From Uranotaenia lowii (lineage: Eukaryota; Arthropoda; Insecta; Diptera; Culicidae), in assembly GCF_029784155.1 (NCBI RefSeq), contig NC_073691.1:131192714-131256713 (forward strand): a stretch of 64,000 bases of DNA. The letters run 5' to 3'. Position numbers and translations under genes: made by a program. Positions 21,032 to 30,792 of the stretch are shown here, one piece after another (the first letter of the stretch is position 1; each line of letters starts with the position of its first letter). The notes under the pieces are model-generated. The model was not told where the DNA came from and ran no database searches. It saw only the letters and a list, made by a program, of their open reading frames with translations.

Positions 21032-23260
21032 ATGGAGGAGCTAAGCTTTAATCAAGCGCTAGATCGCTTGGTTAAATTATACCAGGTTATGCGGGTGGAG
21101 TTATTGGAGGAGGATGAACTCGAGCAAGAGCTCAAATGTCGCGATGTGATATTGTCGGGACTGGATTTGTCCAGGAAAAGGAAATGTTTGCGGGATGCGT
21201 TAAAAAGGGAAAAAGAATCCGGTAGTAAATTAGGTTCCTTAAATTTAAGAAGCGATCCCGAAAATGAACGGGAAATTTGCTTGATAAAATTCAAACAACT
21301 AAAAAAATCCTTACAATCTAACATTTCCGATGACATGCAAAAAAGGATTTCCTTAGCTCGTCTAGCTCACGTGGGCGCTCGAGTAGCCACTCTCCTTTGT
21401 TCGTCACGGGGCTCACCAAACCTTTTGACGCAAATGCAGAATGTACTGGTTGACTTAGTGCAATTGATGCAAACCGCGATGGAACCACCGGGAAGCGAGC
21501 AACAGGATACCACTATAGACAACCCTTCGCAGGCAATGGTAGAGGCTACAGGCAGCGCCAGGTCCGAGGTTCCTACACCTACAGCTTTGGGCCAAGACGA
21601 TCTGGACTGGATCCATAGCTTACAGGCGAGAATAGTAGGTCTCGAAGAAGAACTAGCAAAAAGAAAAGAAGGAAAGGATGCTGAAACTCAAACCAATCAG
21701 GAAATTCAAAATGTTTCGAACCCATTAGATGGTGGCACCAACATGAATTTTGAAAATTTTTCCGCTAATTCTAGTTTCCAAAACAATGAATTTCCCCAAA
21801 TCATTTCTAATCCCACGTATCCTCAAACAAATTCTTTTTACCCTCAAATTCCTAATCATTATCCTTATTCAGCTTCAATAAATATTTCCCAACCCATTCA
21901 TGAAAATAAAATCCAAACCAATAGACCAACTGCTCAATTCTCAATTTCAAATTGTCATCTAAATAACAATAGCCATCCTCAAGATCCTTATTCCAATCCT
22001 TACAATCAATTTCCCGTACCTCCAAATTTCCCCAATCAAACCCTTCCGAATGTGAATGTTTCCCAAAATGTTGGTCAGCCAAATCCCCAAGCGCAAAATT
22101 ATCCGATGCAGAATCCTTCTCAGCCTCCGTTTGCCAACAGTTGGTTGCCGAACCAGTACCAGGGACAATCCGGTTTCCCTTATGGTCCATCTGGAGGACA
22201 GTACGGACAACCTGGACTATCTTATCCGTTTCAGAACCCTTTTCAGTCTCGCCATACTTTGCCAGTTTCAAAATGGAACATTGCAAAATACAGCGGAGAC
22301 GATCAAGGGTTGAAACTGAATGAGTTTCTGGAAGTGGTATATGCTCTGTCCATGGCCGAAAGGGTTTCCGAGCAGGAGCTTTTCGAATCGGCAGTTCATC
22401 TGTTTACCGGATCCGCGTTGAAGTGGTATATGACCCAGCGCTCCATGGGTCGCCTCATCAGCTGGCAGCATTTGGTCTTTGAGCTTCGAAGGACCTATTT
22501 GCATCCGGATTTGGACGCCCTCATCAAGATGAAGGTCTACCAAAGACGACAAAGGCAGCAGGAATCGTTCTACGAGTTCTACAGCGAGGTAGAAAAACTG
22601 ATCCGGACCATGAGCGCTCCAATTCCGGAATTTGAAAAGATCCAAATCTTCCAACAGAACATGAGGATGGATTATAAGAAGCAAATGGCTTTCGTTCCTG
22701 TTCTGAATCTGGAGTCTCTAGTTGCGGCGGGTCAGAAGCTTGATGCTCTCAACTTTTCGGCTTACAATAAAGTTTTCGGTCTAGATAAAGTGGTCAACGT
22801 GATTGAAGGATCTGATCACAAACAGGCCACCAAAAACAGGCAACAGATGGCAACTTCGGACACCAATGTAGTAGTACAACAGCTGCAGAACTCCTATCCC
22901 CGGGCTTCTGTGGCAGGTTCAAAAGGGAACGGGGCTCCGAAGAGTCAGAACCAGTTCTCGCCAAATTTACCTGGCCCGTCACGTCAAATGGTGGGTAAAT
23001 CATCCGGCGAAACATCCAGCGGTCAGTCACAACCACCAATAACGTTGGAGATGGTAGTGAACAACCATAAGCCTCCTCCTTCAAATCGATGCTACAATTG
23101 CAATCGAGAGGGGCATCACGCAGCAATATGTCGTCAGCCACCAATCATTGTCTGCTTCAAGTGTGGGCTTCGTGGCTTTCCAACAGCAATCTGTCCGTAC
23201 TGTGTAAAAAACCACGGTACTGCGAACCAAAACCGCGGTTCGCAGGAACGCCAGGCGTAA
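21032..23260 (+). CDS. gag: Gag polyprotein of the Ty3/gypsy element
   Basis: 742 residues, longer than most gypsy Gags. The N-terminal third is charged and helix-rich. About 235-410 is an Asn/Gln/Pro-rich, low-complexity segment. About 414-580 matches the retrotransposon Gag capsid pattern (W..L...L...Y, starting KWNIAKYSGDD). The nucleocapsid at 685-725 has one standard CX2CX4HX4C knuckle (CYNCNREGHHAAIC). A second Cys-rich motif has Phe where His would be (CFKCGLRGFPTAIC) and is followed by PYC. The ATG at 21032 is the first in a long open frame. The end overlaps pol by about 50 nt after the slippery site. It forms the particle that encloses the element RNA in the cytoplasm. Confidence 0.92.
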   Translation: MEELSFNQALDRLVKLYQVMRVELLEEDELEQELKCRDVILSGLDLSRKRKCLRDALKREKESGSKLGSLNLRSDPENEREICLIKFKQLKKSLQSNISDDMQKRISLARLAHVGARVATLLCSSRGSPNLLTQMQNVLVDLVQLMQTAMEPPGSEQQDTTIDNPSQAMVEATGSARSEVPTPTALGQDDLDWIHSLQARIVGLEEELAKRKEGKDAETQTNQEIQNVSNPLDGGTNMNFENFSANSSFQNNEFPQIISNPTYPQTNSFYPQIPNHYPYSASINISQPIHENKIQTNRPTAQFSISNCHLNNNSHPQDPYSNPYNQFPVPPNFPNQTLPNVNVSQNVGQPNPQAQNYPMQNPSQPPFANSWLPNQYQGQSGFPYGPSGGQYGQPGLSYPFQNPFQSRHTLPVSKWNIAKYSGDDQGLKLNEFLEVVYALSMAERVSEQELFESAVHLFTGSALKWYMTQRSMGRLISWQHLVFELRRTYLHPDLDALIKMKVYQRRQRQQESFYEFYSEVEKLIRTMSAPIPEFEKIQIFQQNMRMDYKKQMAFVPVLNLESLVAAGQKLDALNFSAYNKVFGLDKVVNVIEGSDHKQATKNRQQMATSDTNVVVQQLQNSYPRASVAGSKGNGAPKSQNQFSPNLPGPSRQMVGKSSGETSSGQSQPPITLEMVVNNHKPPPSNRCYNCNREGHHAAICRQPPIIVCFKCGLRGFPTAICPYCVKNHGTANQNRGSQERQA
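23206..23245 (+). promoter_or_regulatory. -1 ribosomal frameshift signal
   Basis: The slippery heptamer A AAA AAC (23206-23212) is in the correct gag register (codons GTA AAA AAC). Seven bases later, CTGCGAACC (23220-23228) pairs with GGTTCGCAG (23237-23245) as a 9-bp stem with an 8-nt loop. A -1 slip enters the pol frame exactly (gag is frame 2, pol is frame 1). Confidence 0.9.
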
Positions 23261-26200
23261 ACACTTTATCCTATGATTCATCCGCTCCACCGTGGTTCTG
23301 GGAAACGGTCCCAAACCACTTTTATTCTAGTGATACCGAAATCTGCAACATCTCCTATCCTTTTCCAAACGATCATCGTCCTTTTGTTGAAATCCGTATT
23401 CATGATTTCCCGGTTCGAGCACTGCTAGACAGTGGCAGTAATTATTCTCTAATCAGTGAGAATCTCTTCTTCAAAACAAGGCAAAGGAAGGTCTTTGCGT
23501 TAGCCAAATCATTGGATCGCCGTTCAGCAAGTGGTGATTCGTTGGAAATTTTAGGCCAGGCTTGTCTCCCTATCCAGTTTGATGGACGAATCAAGGTGAT
23601 CACCATTCTGGTGGTTGCGAATTTGTCCATCGACTGCATTTGCGGGATGGACTTTTGGACCAAATTTCACATCGTTCCCACTAAGTTGGCCGGAGATTCC
23701 GTGAACGCAGTCGTTGAAGAGGTCCCTGACCCAATTAACATGTTGTCGCTAGAAGAAGAGGAGAAATTAGAAAAGATAAAAAACAGTTTTTTAGCTGCAG
23801 GTCACGGTAAACTTACCACCACTCCTTTGGCCACCCACCGGATCGTCTTGAAGGAGGAATACAAAGGCAAGCCACCGGTGCGTCAATTTCCGTATGTCAT
23901 GTCTCCAAAAACCCAGGCGTTGGTTGCAGTAGAGCTGGAACGGTTGCTCGAGGCCGGCATAATTGAACGGAGCGATTCAGATTGGTCGCTGAATTGTGTC
24001 CCGGTCATCAAACCAAACAAGGTTCGGCTTTGCTTAGACGCACGGAAGATCAACGAAAGAACTGTCCGAGATGCTTACCCTCTACCCCACCCTGGAAGAA
24101 TATTAGGCCAATTACCAAAAGCAAAATATTTGTCAACAATAGACCTGTCGGAAGCATTCCTACAGGTTCCGCTAGATAAGGAGTCCCGGCGGTACACAGC
24201 TTTCAGCGTGCAGGGTAAAGGGTTGTTCCAGTATACCCGGATGTGTTTCGGGTTGGTCAACAGTCCTGCTTCATTGGCCAAAATAATGGATTTCGTACTG
24301 GGTCATGGTATACTGGAACCGAATGTTTTCGTATACCTCGATGACATTGTCGTGGTAACGGAAACATTCGAGCATCACGTACAGCTTCTTACGGAGATCT
24401 CTCGTCGTCTACGTGAAGCCAACCTGAGTATTAACCGCGAAAAGTCTCGATTTGGAGTATCCGAAGTACCCTTTCTGGGTTACCTCTTAGGAACCGAAGG
24501 CCTACGTACAAATCCGGAAAAGGTACGGCCAATATTGGAATACGAACGGCCAACAACAGTAACGAAACTCCGGAGGTTTCTGGGAATGGCCAATTATTAT
24601 CGGCGATTCATTCCAGACTTCAGCGGAACCACGGCGGCTCTCACCGATCTCCTACAAACGAAGTCGAAACTGGTTCGCTGGAATGAAGATGCCGAAGCAG
24701 CTTTCGTTCGTATCAAGGAGCTATTAATTTCTTCCCCAATTTTGGCCAGCCCAGATTTCAGCCGACCTTTCACCATCCAAACAGATGCAAGCGACGTAGC
24801 AGTGGCAGGTGTGCTAACACAACAGCATGACAACGGAGAATGTGTCATAGCGTACTACTCCCACAAACTCAGCACGCCACAGAAGAACTACCATGCAGCT
24901 GAAAAGGAGGCATTGGCAGCTATATTGGCTATTGATGCCTTTAGGGGGTATATTGAGGGTTACCATTTTACTTTAGTCACCGATTCATCTGCTCTTACTC
25001 ACATACTTAATGCAAAGTGGAAAGTAGGATCACGTTGTAGTAGGTGGGCGCTCATTCTGCAGCAATATGATATGAGAATAGTGCACAGGAAAGGCAAAGA
25101 AAATGTCGTTCCTGATGCACTTTCTCGTAGCATTGCAGCAATTGACAGCCCATCCACAACGTGGTACGATTCCATGCTGCATAAAGTTGTGAGTAAACCA
25201 GATGATTATGTGGATTTTAGAGTTGAAAATGGTCAACTTTTCAAATATATTTCCATTCCCGACTTCCCACATGATTCTAATTTTGCATGGAAACGCGTAC
25301 CACGGACGGAGGAGATTGCCAAAATAATAGAGGATTCGCATAACTCGTCTTTTCATTCCGGATATGAACGGACGCTAGCAAGGATCAGACAGCGGTACTA
25401 TTGGCCTCGCATGACTGTGGAAATTCGAAAATTTGTCCGGCAATGCACGACGTGCAAAGAAGTAAAGCCGTCTCACGTCGCCATGGTTCCCGAAATGGGT
25501 AAAATGCGTCTAGCAGATCGACCCTGGCAGTTGATTTCGGTTGATTTTATCGGACCCCTTCCCAGAAGTCGTAAAGGCAACCAGCATTTGTTGGTGGTTT
25601 CGGATTACTTCTCGAAATGGGTTTTAGTTCAGCCTGTGAAGAAAATCGCTAGTTCAACTCTGTGCGTTATTTTGAAAGATCAATGGTTCATGAAGAATTC
25701 TGTTCCAGAGATAATTATAACCGATAACGGTTCTAGTTTTCTCTCGAAAGAGTTCAAGTCATTGCTTGATCAATTCAAAATAACTCACTGGTTGAACTCA
25801 CGATATCATTCGCAGGCGAACCCCGTAGAGAGAGTAAACCGAACCATCAACGCTGCTATCCGCACTTACGTCAAAGGGGATCAACGTCTCTGGGACACAA
25901 AAATTGCAGAAATTGAAATGATTTTAAATACTAGCGTTCACTCACCGACGGGGTTTACCCCATATTTCATAATTCACGGACATGAATATGCGGAGCAAGG
26001 AAATGACTATCGCCTCGCCCGCCATGGGGAAAATCTTTCACCCGAACAGTTCGAGAAACGCAGAAAAGAGTTATTCTTAAGCGTTTACGAGTTGGTAAAA
26101 AAGAATCTGGCAAAAGCATATGCTTCGACGCAACGCACCTACAATTTGCGCATTCGCCCAGCCAAACCGTTCACCAAAGGGCAATTAGTTTATAGACGGA

Positions 26201-26364
26201 ATATGAAACTTTCCAACGCGTTGGAAAGTTACAATTCCAAATATGGATCTCAATTTTTACCTTGCAGAATAAAAAATGTGCGTGGCACTTCCTCTTACGA
26301 GCTTGAGGATCTTAATGGCAAGGATTTAGGAGTTTGGCCAGCGGCGCACATAAAACCAGCATGA
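23209..26364 (+). CDS. pol: Pol polyprotein: protease, RT, RNase H, integrase
   Basis: Expressed as Gag-Pol by the -1 shift. The frame is open from 23089, but its part before the slip is a shadow of gag. Numbering from 23089: aspartic protease DSGS at 114-117; reverse transcriptase with YLDD at 416-419; RNase H starting at TDASD (Asp566); integrase with an HHCC zinc finger (His751 ... CTTC), then the catalytic triad Asp819, Asp879 and Glu914; and a C-terminal domain ending in GVWPAAHIKPA. No stop or frameshift breaks it. Together these copy element RNA in the particle and insert the DNA. No env follows. Confidence 0.93.
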   Translation, partial: KPRYCEPKPRFAGTPGVNTLSYDSSAPPWFWETVPNHFYSSDTEICNISYPFPNDHRPFVEIRIHDFPVRALLDSGSNYSLISENLFFKTRQRKVFALAKSLDRRSASGDSLEILGQACLPIQFDGRIKVITILVVANLSIDCICGMDFWTKFHIVPTKLAGDSVNAVVEEVPDPINMLSLEEEEKLEKIKNSFLAAGHGKLTTTPLATHRIVLKEEYKGKPPVRQFPYVMSPKTQALVAVELERLLEAGIIERSDSDWSLNCVPVIKPNKVRLCLDARKINERTVRDAYPLPHPGRILGQLPKAKYLSTIDLSEAFLQVPLDKESRRYTAFSVQGKGLFQYTRMCFGLVNSPASLAKIMDFVLGHGILEPNVFVYLDDIVVVTETFEHHVQLLTEISRRLREANLSINREKSRFGVSEVPFLGYLLGTEGLRTNPEKVRPILEYERPTTVTKLRRFLGMANYYRRFIPDFSGTTAALTDLLQTKSKLVRWNEDAEAAFVRIKELLISSPILASPDFSRPFTIQTDASDVAVAGVLTQQHDNGECVIAYYSHKLSTPQKNYHAAEKEALAAILAIDAFRGYIEGYHFTLVTDSSALTHILNAKWKVGSRCSRWALILQQYDMRIVHRKGKENVVPDALSRSIAAIDSPSTTWYDSMLHKVVSKPDDYVDFRVENGQLFKYISIPDFPHDSNFAWKRVPRTEEIAKIIEDSHNSSFHSGYERTLARIRQRYYWPRMTVEIRKFVRQCTTCKEVKPSHVAMVPEMGKMRLADRPWQLISVDFIGPLPRSRKGNQHLLVVSDYFSKWVLVQPVKKIASSTLCVILKDQWFMKNSVPEIIITDNGSSFLSKEFKSLLDQFKITHWLNSRYHSQANPVERVNRTINAAIRTYVKGDQRLWDTKIAEIEMILNTSVHSPTGFTPYFIIHGHEYAEQGNDYRLARHGENLSPEQFEKRRKELFLSVYELVKKNLAKAYASTQRTYNLRIRPAKPFTKGQLVYRRNMKLSNALESYNSKYGSQFLPCRIKNVRGTSSYELEDLNGKDLGVWPAAHIKPA

Positions 26365-28469
26365 AAGCTGTCGCAGTTTTATGCGCAAAGGTGTCATATA
26401 AACATAGAAAAAATAAAGTATGCTCACCAGTTACCCGACGGACAAATTTCGTCAAAATATCCGATGCAACAGGGCCTCAGAGCCTCCCTAGGTCTGGCCA
26501 AACCAACTTCACCCTTCGGGTAAGGGGCCTCCGGCTGGTCTTTTTCCAAATAGGTGTTCCTCCGATTCGTCCTTCGAAAACTACAAGTTTTGTAGTGGAA
26601 AGCTCGTCTGGGGGCCTCGACACGACACCTTTTTTTTCTGTATCCTGAACACCTAGAATTTAAAAACAATATTAAGCCTTCCCATCAAATTAATTCATAA
26701 TCAACAGCTAGAACCTTCAACCCGTTTTCCTATTCCGAGAGGAAGTACAGATGAACCATCGGAAAGGTGGGGCTTCTGAAACGCAGACAGTCGAAACCGA
26801 TGGAATCGCTGGGAGAACAATGGGAGCAGACCAACTTCTTGTTCATACCGACCCGCTAAAATTCAGCCTGATTTCAAAAAAATTTTGATGCTGATCATGG
26901 CCACTTCACGGCCTGCATTAATCAGCAGTTCCACCGTCGACAGCAGCTACAGGGCCTTTGATGGCTATCACGTCCACAAAAACGGATCAGCTTCCGACCT
27001 GATTAGCTCCTGTTTAGCAACCGCTAGTTTGGTGGGGAGAGTGACAGAACCAGGTATCAGCAGTTCCTGGCGCGCACCGTACTTCACAGTCAGCACCCTT
27101 TTTTATAAATGATGATTTCCAATTCTGTCATCCGTCGTTTATGTTCTCTCAAATCCTCTGAATCGAGAATTCCACGTTTTCCTTTGCGTTGTGTGCCTGC
27201 GAGACCGCGGAATTGCCCTCGAGCCAGGCCAAAGTTAGCCCCTTGCGAGGGACAAAAGAACATCACCGCAGCGATAGATTCTCATTCGAGGTAGATTGGT
27301 TACATCCAGTAGAGGCCGATCTCCTTTTGGACTACTTGTGGTACTACCAATCCCGGACAAGAGGATTATCCACTCTGCGGTGCAGGAATATGTCGGTAAA
27401 TCTGCTTGGTGCCAAAACGGGGACAACTACGGTCGAAAGCCGCAGGAGGAATTTCATCTCCCCGCGACAACCCGGCTCGCGGGGCCTCGCGCACCACACC
27501 CACGTTCTTCACCGTAACCAAGCAAGCATCATCCTGATTTTGTGGATCCTGAAACAAAAACGTTATCAAAAACCTAAAATAACCGGAATTTTCTCAACGT
27601 ACTCAACTAATCCATCCGTCGTTCTCCACATGGCGAAAACTTCAAAACAATCCCCGCTAACTCTGATGACATTTGAATGCCACGTCAGCAATCATCATCG
27701 GCTGTCATCATCGACAGTCATCAGCGAAAACGATGCGAGTTTCGTTCAGTTTGGCCAGAAAAGGACGCAGCCAAACAGTGTTGTTTATACACGCTAAGGA
27801 AATAAAACGCAATTCTGCGTTATTTCGCAATTTTGCACTCAAAATTGAGCGATGAAAGAAATAACGTTTCGAGTTGTATATTTCCGCCACAGAATAAATC
27901 GTTTCAGTTTCGTACGAACTGAAACTGATTGATTAGTATAATAAGTTGTTTTTTTCGTCATTACATGTAACTAAGTGTTTGACGTTAGCCGTAAAAGATT
28001 AAATGTTTGGGTGATTGAACGAATGAATGAAATTGAATGAATGAAAGAAAATACTAGTCGAATGAAAGAAAGAGTGATTGGAAAAAGTAGGATAGGCTAG
28101 TGTAATTTAGGTAACGTTATAAAATAAGTTATTCGTCAACGCAACTTTGGTGTATAACAACATGTGATAAGAGATGTCTTGGCAATTTATGATCTCTTTA
28201 TTTTCTTAGAGCCTATTGGACGAGATCGCACACTGAATGATTAGGGGGACACTTTTGGTTTTGAGAAACGATTTGGATCAGAGGAGAGAAAGAGGGAAAC
28301 TTTTTTTGAGATGACGCAAAATGGTAGTCAGTGATCAGTAATTCCTATTATGGACTCGTGATTTGGTGGAGGGAAGACTTTGTTTTGGCGACTAATTCGG
28401 GATGACTCCGTTGAGGAACGAACAGAAATGGGCGTCTTTCGGGAAAAATCTTGGGTCATTGTTACCGTG
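26365..28469 (+). other. Non-coding 3' region of the LTR retrotransposon
   Basis: About 2.1 kb after pol. Open frames up to 202 codons exist (27189-27797) but show no signal peptide, furin site or transmembrane helix, so I do not call an env. The region is compositionally mixed, and I could not identify an origin for it. Confidence 0.6.
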
Positions 28470-29060
28470 CTTTGTAACCCCGTCTTCAAATCGGCTACGT
28501 GAGAAGATTCCTCTGCAAGCATGAACAAATTAATGTAGCGATCCTAATGCTAAGGGAGCCGCGGTAGGTAAGGCGCAAATTCCTGCCGTGCATAGTGACC
28601 CGGCATTAGAATCGACGACATGGGGAGATTCCTCTGCTTGGATATGACTCAATTACTCTAGAATATGTTGCGAATTGAAGACCAAGGGAGCCACGGTATG
28701 TGAAGTGCTTGCACTCTTACTTCACAATGGCTATGAGGATATTCCGTTACATTTCTGTGAAGTTAATCAGCGGAGAACCCAAGGAAAAAAACCCTCGTTC
28801 GAGACAGGACCTTTGCAACCGTGTTTAGTGACCCAGCCTTAAAATCGTCTACGTGAGAAGATTCCTCTGCAATGATGACCCAATTACCCTAGAATATGTT
28901 GCGATTCTAATGCTAAGGGAGCGGCGGTAGGTTACGCGATTACACATGGTGTGTTGTGACCCGGCATTAGAATCGACGACATGGGAAGATTCCTCTGGTT
29001 GGCTATGACTAAATTACTCTAGAATATGTTGCGATTTTAAGGCTAAGGGAGCCACCACGA
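28470..29060 (+). ncRNA. Duplicated nested stem-loop region
   Basis: Two ~230-bp related units each have an outer and an inner pair of complementary boxes. Unit 1: outer 28482-28493 with 28671-28682 (11 of 12 pairs), inner 28539-28550 with 28603-28614 (11 of 12). Unit 2: outer 28835-28847 with 29032-29044 (13 of 13), inner 28902-28913 with 28964-28975 (12 of 12). The boxes are followed by conserved AAGGGAGC or preceded by GTGACCC. The outer stems have different sequences in the two units but keep pairing, which favours an RNA (or DNA) fold. Its role is unknown. RNA export, packaging and dimerisation are possible. Confidence 0.6.
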
Positions 29061-29087
29061 TGCATTGGTCCTCGGGTTTTTTCACCC

Positions 29088-29103
29088 CCGACTCCGGGAA
29101 GAT
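29088..29103 (+). promoter_or_regulatory. Possible polypurine tract
   Basis: The bases just before the 3' LTR include GGGAAGA (29096-29102), a short purine run in the position of a plus-strand primer. It is weak compared with typical tracts. Confidence 0.35.
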
Positions 29104-30632
29104 TGTAACCATTCATTTAATGGTTACAATAAAAATTGTGATTTTTGGGCCAGTTTGGATGAAAACTTTGTAAATATTGTAAATAAAAATTATTGTTCGT
29201 AAATGTCTAAAATTAGGATAAGATATCTCATGTTTGTGTGGTGTCTTGTTCTAATTTTAATAGCAATCGGCTGGTGTCATTTAGGGATTTAGTTTTGTTT
29301 ATTTATTTATTTATTAATTTATTAAATTCTTCGTTATTTATTTATTTATTTATTTTTGCGTTATTTATTTATTATTCATTTAGTTAATTATTTGTTAGGT
29401 TTAGTTTTGTTAGATTAATATATTTTGTTATGGAATGCACGCCATAAAATGTTTTGTTCGAAAAGACACCAGCCCTCTATATGTCAGTTCCTGTATTGTT
29501 CCTGTCATGTTGCTGTCATCGAGAATCTTCGAAGGGGACAAAACATGCTTCACGGGAAATGGGAACATGGCGATGAAAGGACAAGAAAACCTATAAATAG
29601 GAGGAGCTCGAGAAGCTCGAGGCTTTTTCGAGTATATCCGGTCCGAGGTTGAGCAGCAACAGCGCGTCACACACCTTACGTGACTAGCCCGTTTCCAACC
29701 GTACTTGGGTGGCATTGACCCCCTTCCCCCGTTTTTATCAGTTCCGGTAGTGGTCTGAAGAATTTTCAACGGCCAGCTGGAAGCTTCACGCATCCATTTC
29801 CCAGCTGGTCGGTCGAGGTGGCAAAGTGAAGAGAACCCCAGAACAAGTGTCTTCCCCCAGTGCCGTGAATCACCATCAGCCTTTACGCGAACACACCGGT
29901 GTCCCGCGAGTGCGTTAGGTCGTGCCTGTGACAAGTGCCCCGCCCCCGTTACAACCCCCTTGGGGCACTCCGCGCTGTGGTGAGGTCTGGTGGGAATTCC
30001 CTCTGGGTGTTCTAGTGCCGACCAAATCCGTTACTTGCCCCTCGATAGAGTGAGACACTCGCGTGGTTACCGTGCACACAAAAGCTCCCCGGACCGAAGT
30101 GAAACGGTAGGCCTACGCCAAACAGGCCGAGTTGTTGCGGGAATTGCCCAGAGAGCAATTCCGGATTCCGTCCAGTTCCTGTATTCGTCCGATCCCGTTA
30201 CGTTGTTCCAGCAGAAGTCCCCCAACGAGTCGACCACCGAGAAACGGCCGCAACGAGATCATCGAGATACCAAATAAAAGCGCAAGTACAAAAATAAAAC
30301 CCAAAAACTTACCATTTCCTCTTCTAAAAATTTATATACATTCGAGAAACAAAACTCACAAAGAAAAGTGGATTGGAAAATTATGAATAAATTTTGTATG
30401 GTCTTTTCTTTCATCCAAATTGTCGAGTCTTTCTTTAAATGTGCATTCCCTGAAAGATTAAGAATATTTTTCCTATCGTTATTTGTTTTCGTAAAGTTCA
30501 ATTAAGGTTGAAAAGTCCGCCCATGAATCACAGTTTTAATTGTTGTAGTTGTTTAAAAATATTTCTCCGGTGATCAATTTAGTTTCCCCTGTTGAGCTAG
30601 CGCAGGGAAGTAGGGTCTAAACGATTCTAACA
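29104..30632 (+). repeat. 3' LTR
   Basis: 1529 bp, matching 18992-20520 at a constant offset of 10,112 with two substitutions seen. It is followed directly by ATGC, the 4-bp target duplication. Confidence 0.95.
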
Positions 30633-30792
30633 ATGCATGGACTTTTTGTTATAATTTGAGATATTTTAACATCCTACGAGAACTAAATTATATCTCATTT
30701 GGATATGATAACATTGAATATCAAAATAACTCATCTTGATATAATTTTGTTTTTCTTTTCTGATCGGGTATGGCTTTAACAGTATTTGGGTT

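Larger units (their letters stand above)
18992..30632 (+). mobile_element. Ty3/gypsy LTR retrotransposon, complete and young
   Basis: An 11,641-bp element with 1529-bp LTRs (18992-20520 and 29104-30632) that start TG and end CA. A 4-bp duplication ATGC flanks it (18988-18991, 30633-30636). Order: 5' LTR, 2-nt spacer, tRNA-Lys primer site, 0.5-kb leader, gag, -1 frameshift, pol (protease, RT, RNase H, integrase), a 2.7-kb non-coding tail and the 3' LTR. The protease-RT-RNase H-integrase order is that of Ty3/gypsy. Tail length, the tRNA-Lys primer and the absence of env suggest an Osvaldo-like or related lineage, which needs an RT tree. Both ORFs are intact. It is on the strand opposite to the host gene and lies in that gene's 30-kb intron. 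Confidence 0.95.
17464..30768. mobile_element. TA-target inverted-repeat element, interrupted copy
   Basis: It starts CCCGATC after TA (17462-17463) and ends GATCGGG before TA (30769-30770). The end segments match those of the 533-bp copy at 52522-53054: the right 130 bp here aligns inverted with the left 130 bp there, sharing for example ttttaacatcctacgag. Removing the later insertions leaves about 1.2 kb. The short TIRs and the TA duplication suggest a Tc1/mariner-type MITE. The left arm (17464 to about 17755) is followed by a diverged inverted copy (about 18025-18389), so the element is partly palindromic. Confidence 0.65.

Noticed and set aside
27189..27797. 202-codon frame between pol and the 3' LTR as a possible env
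   Set aside because: No signal peptide, cleavage site, cysteine pattern or transmembrane helix, and overlapping frames on both strands are equally open.
28470..29060. Repeated boxes as a CRISPR-like array
   Set aside because: The boxes alternate in orientation, spacing is irregular, and they lie inside a eukaryotic retrotransposon.
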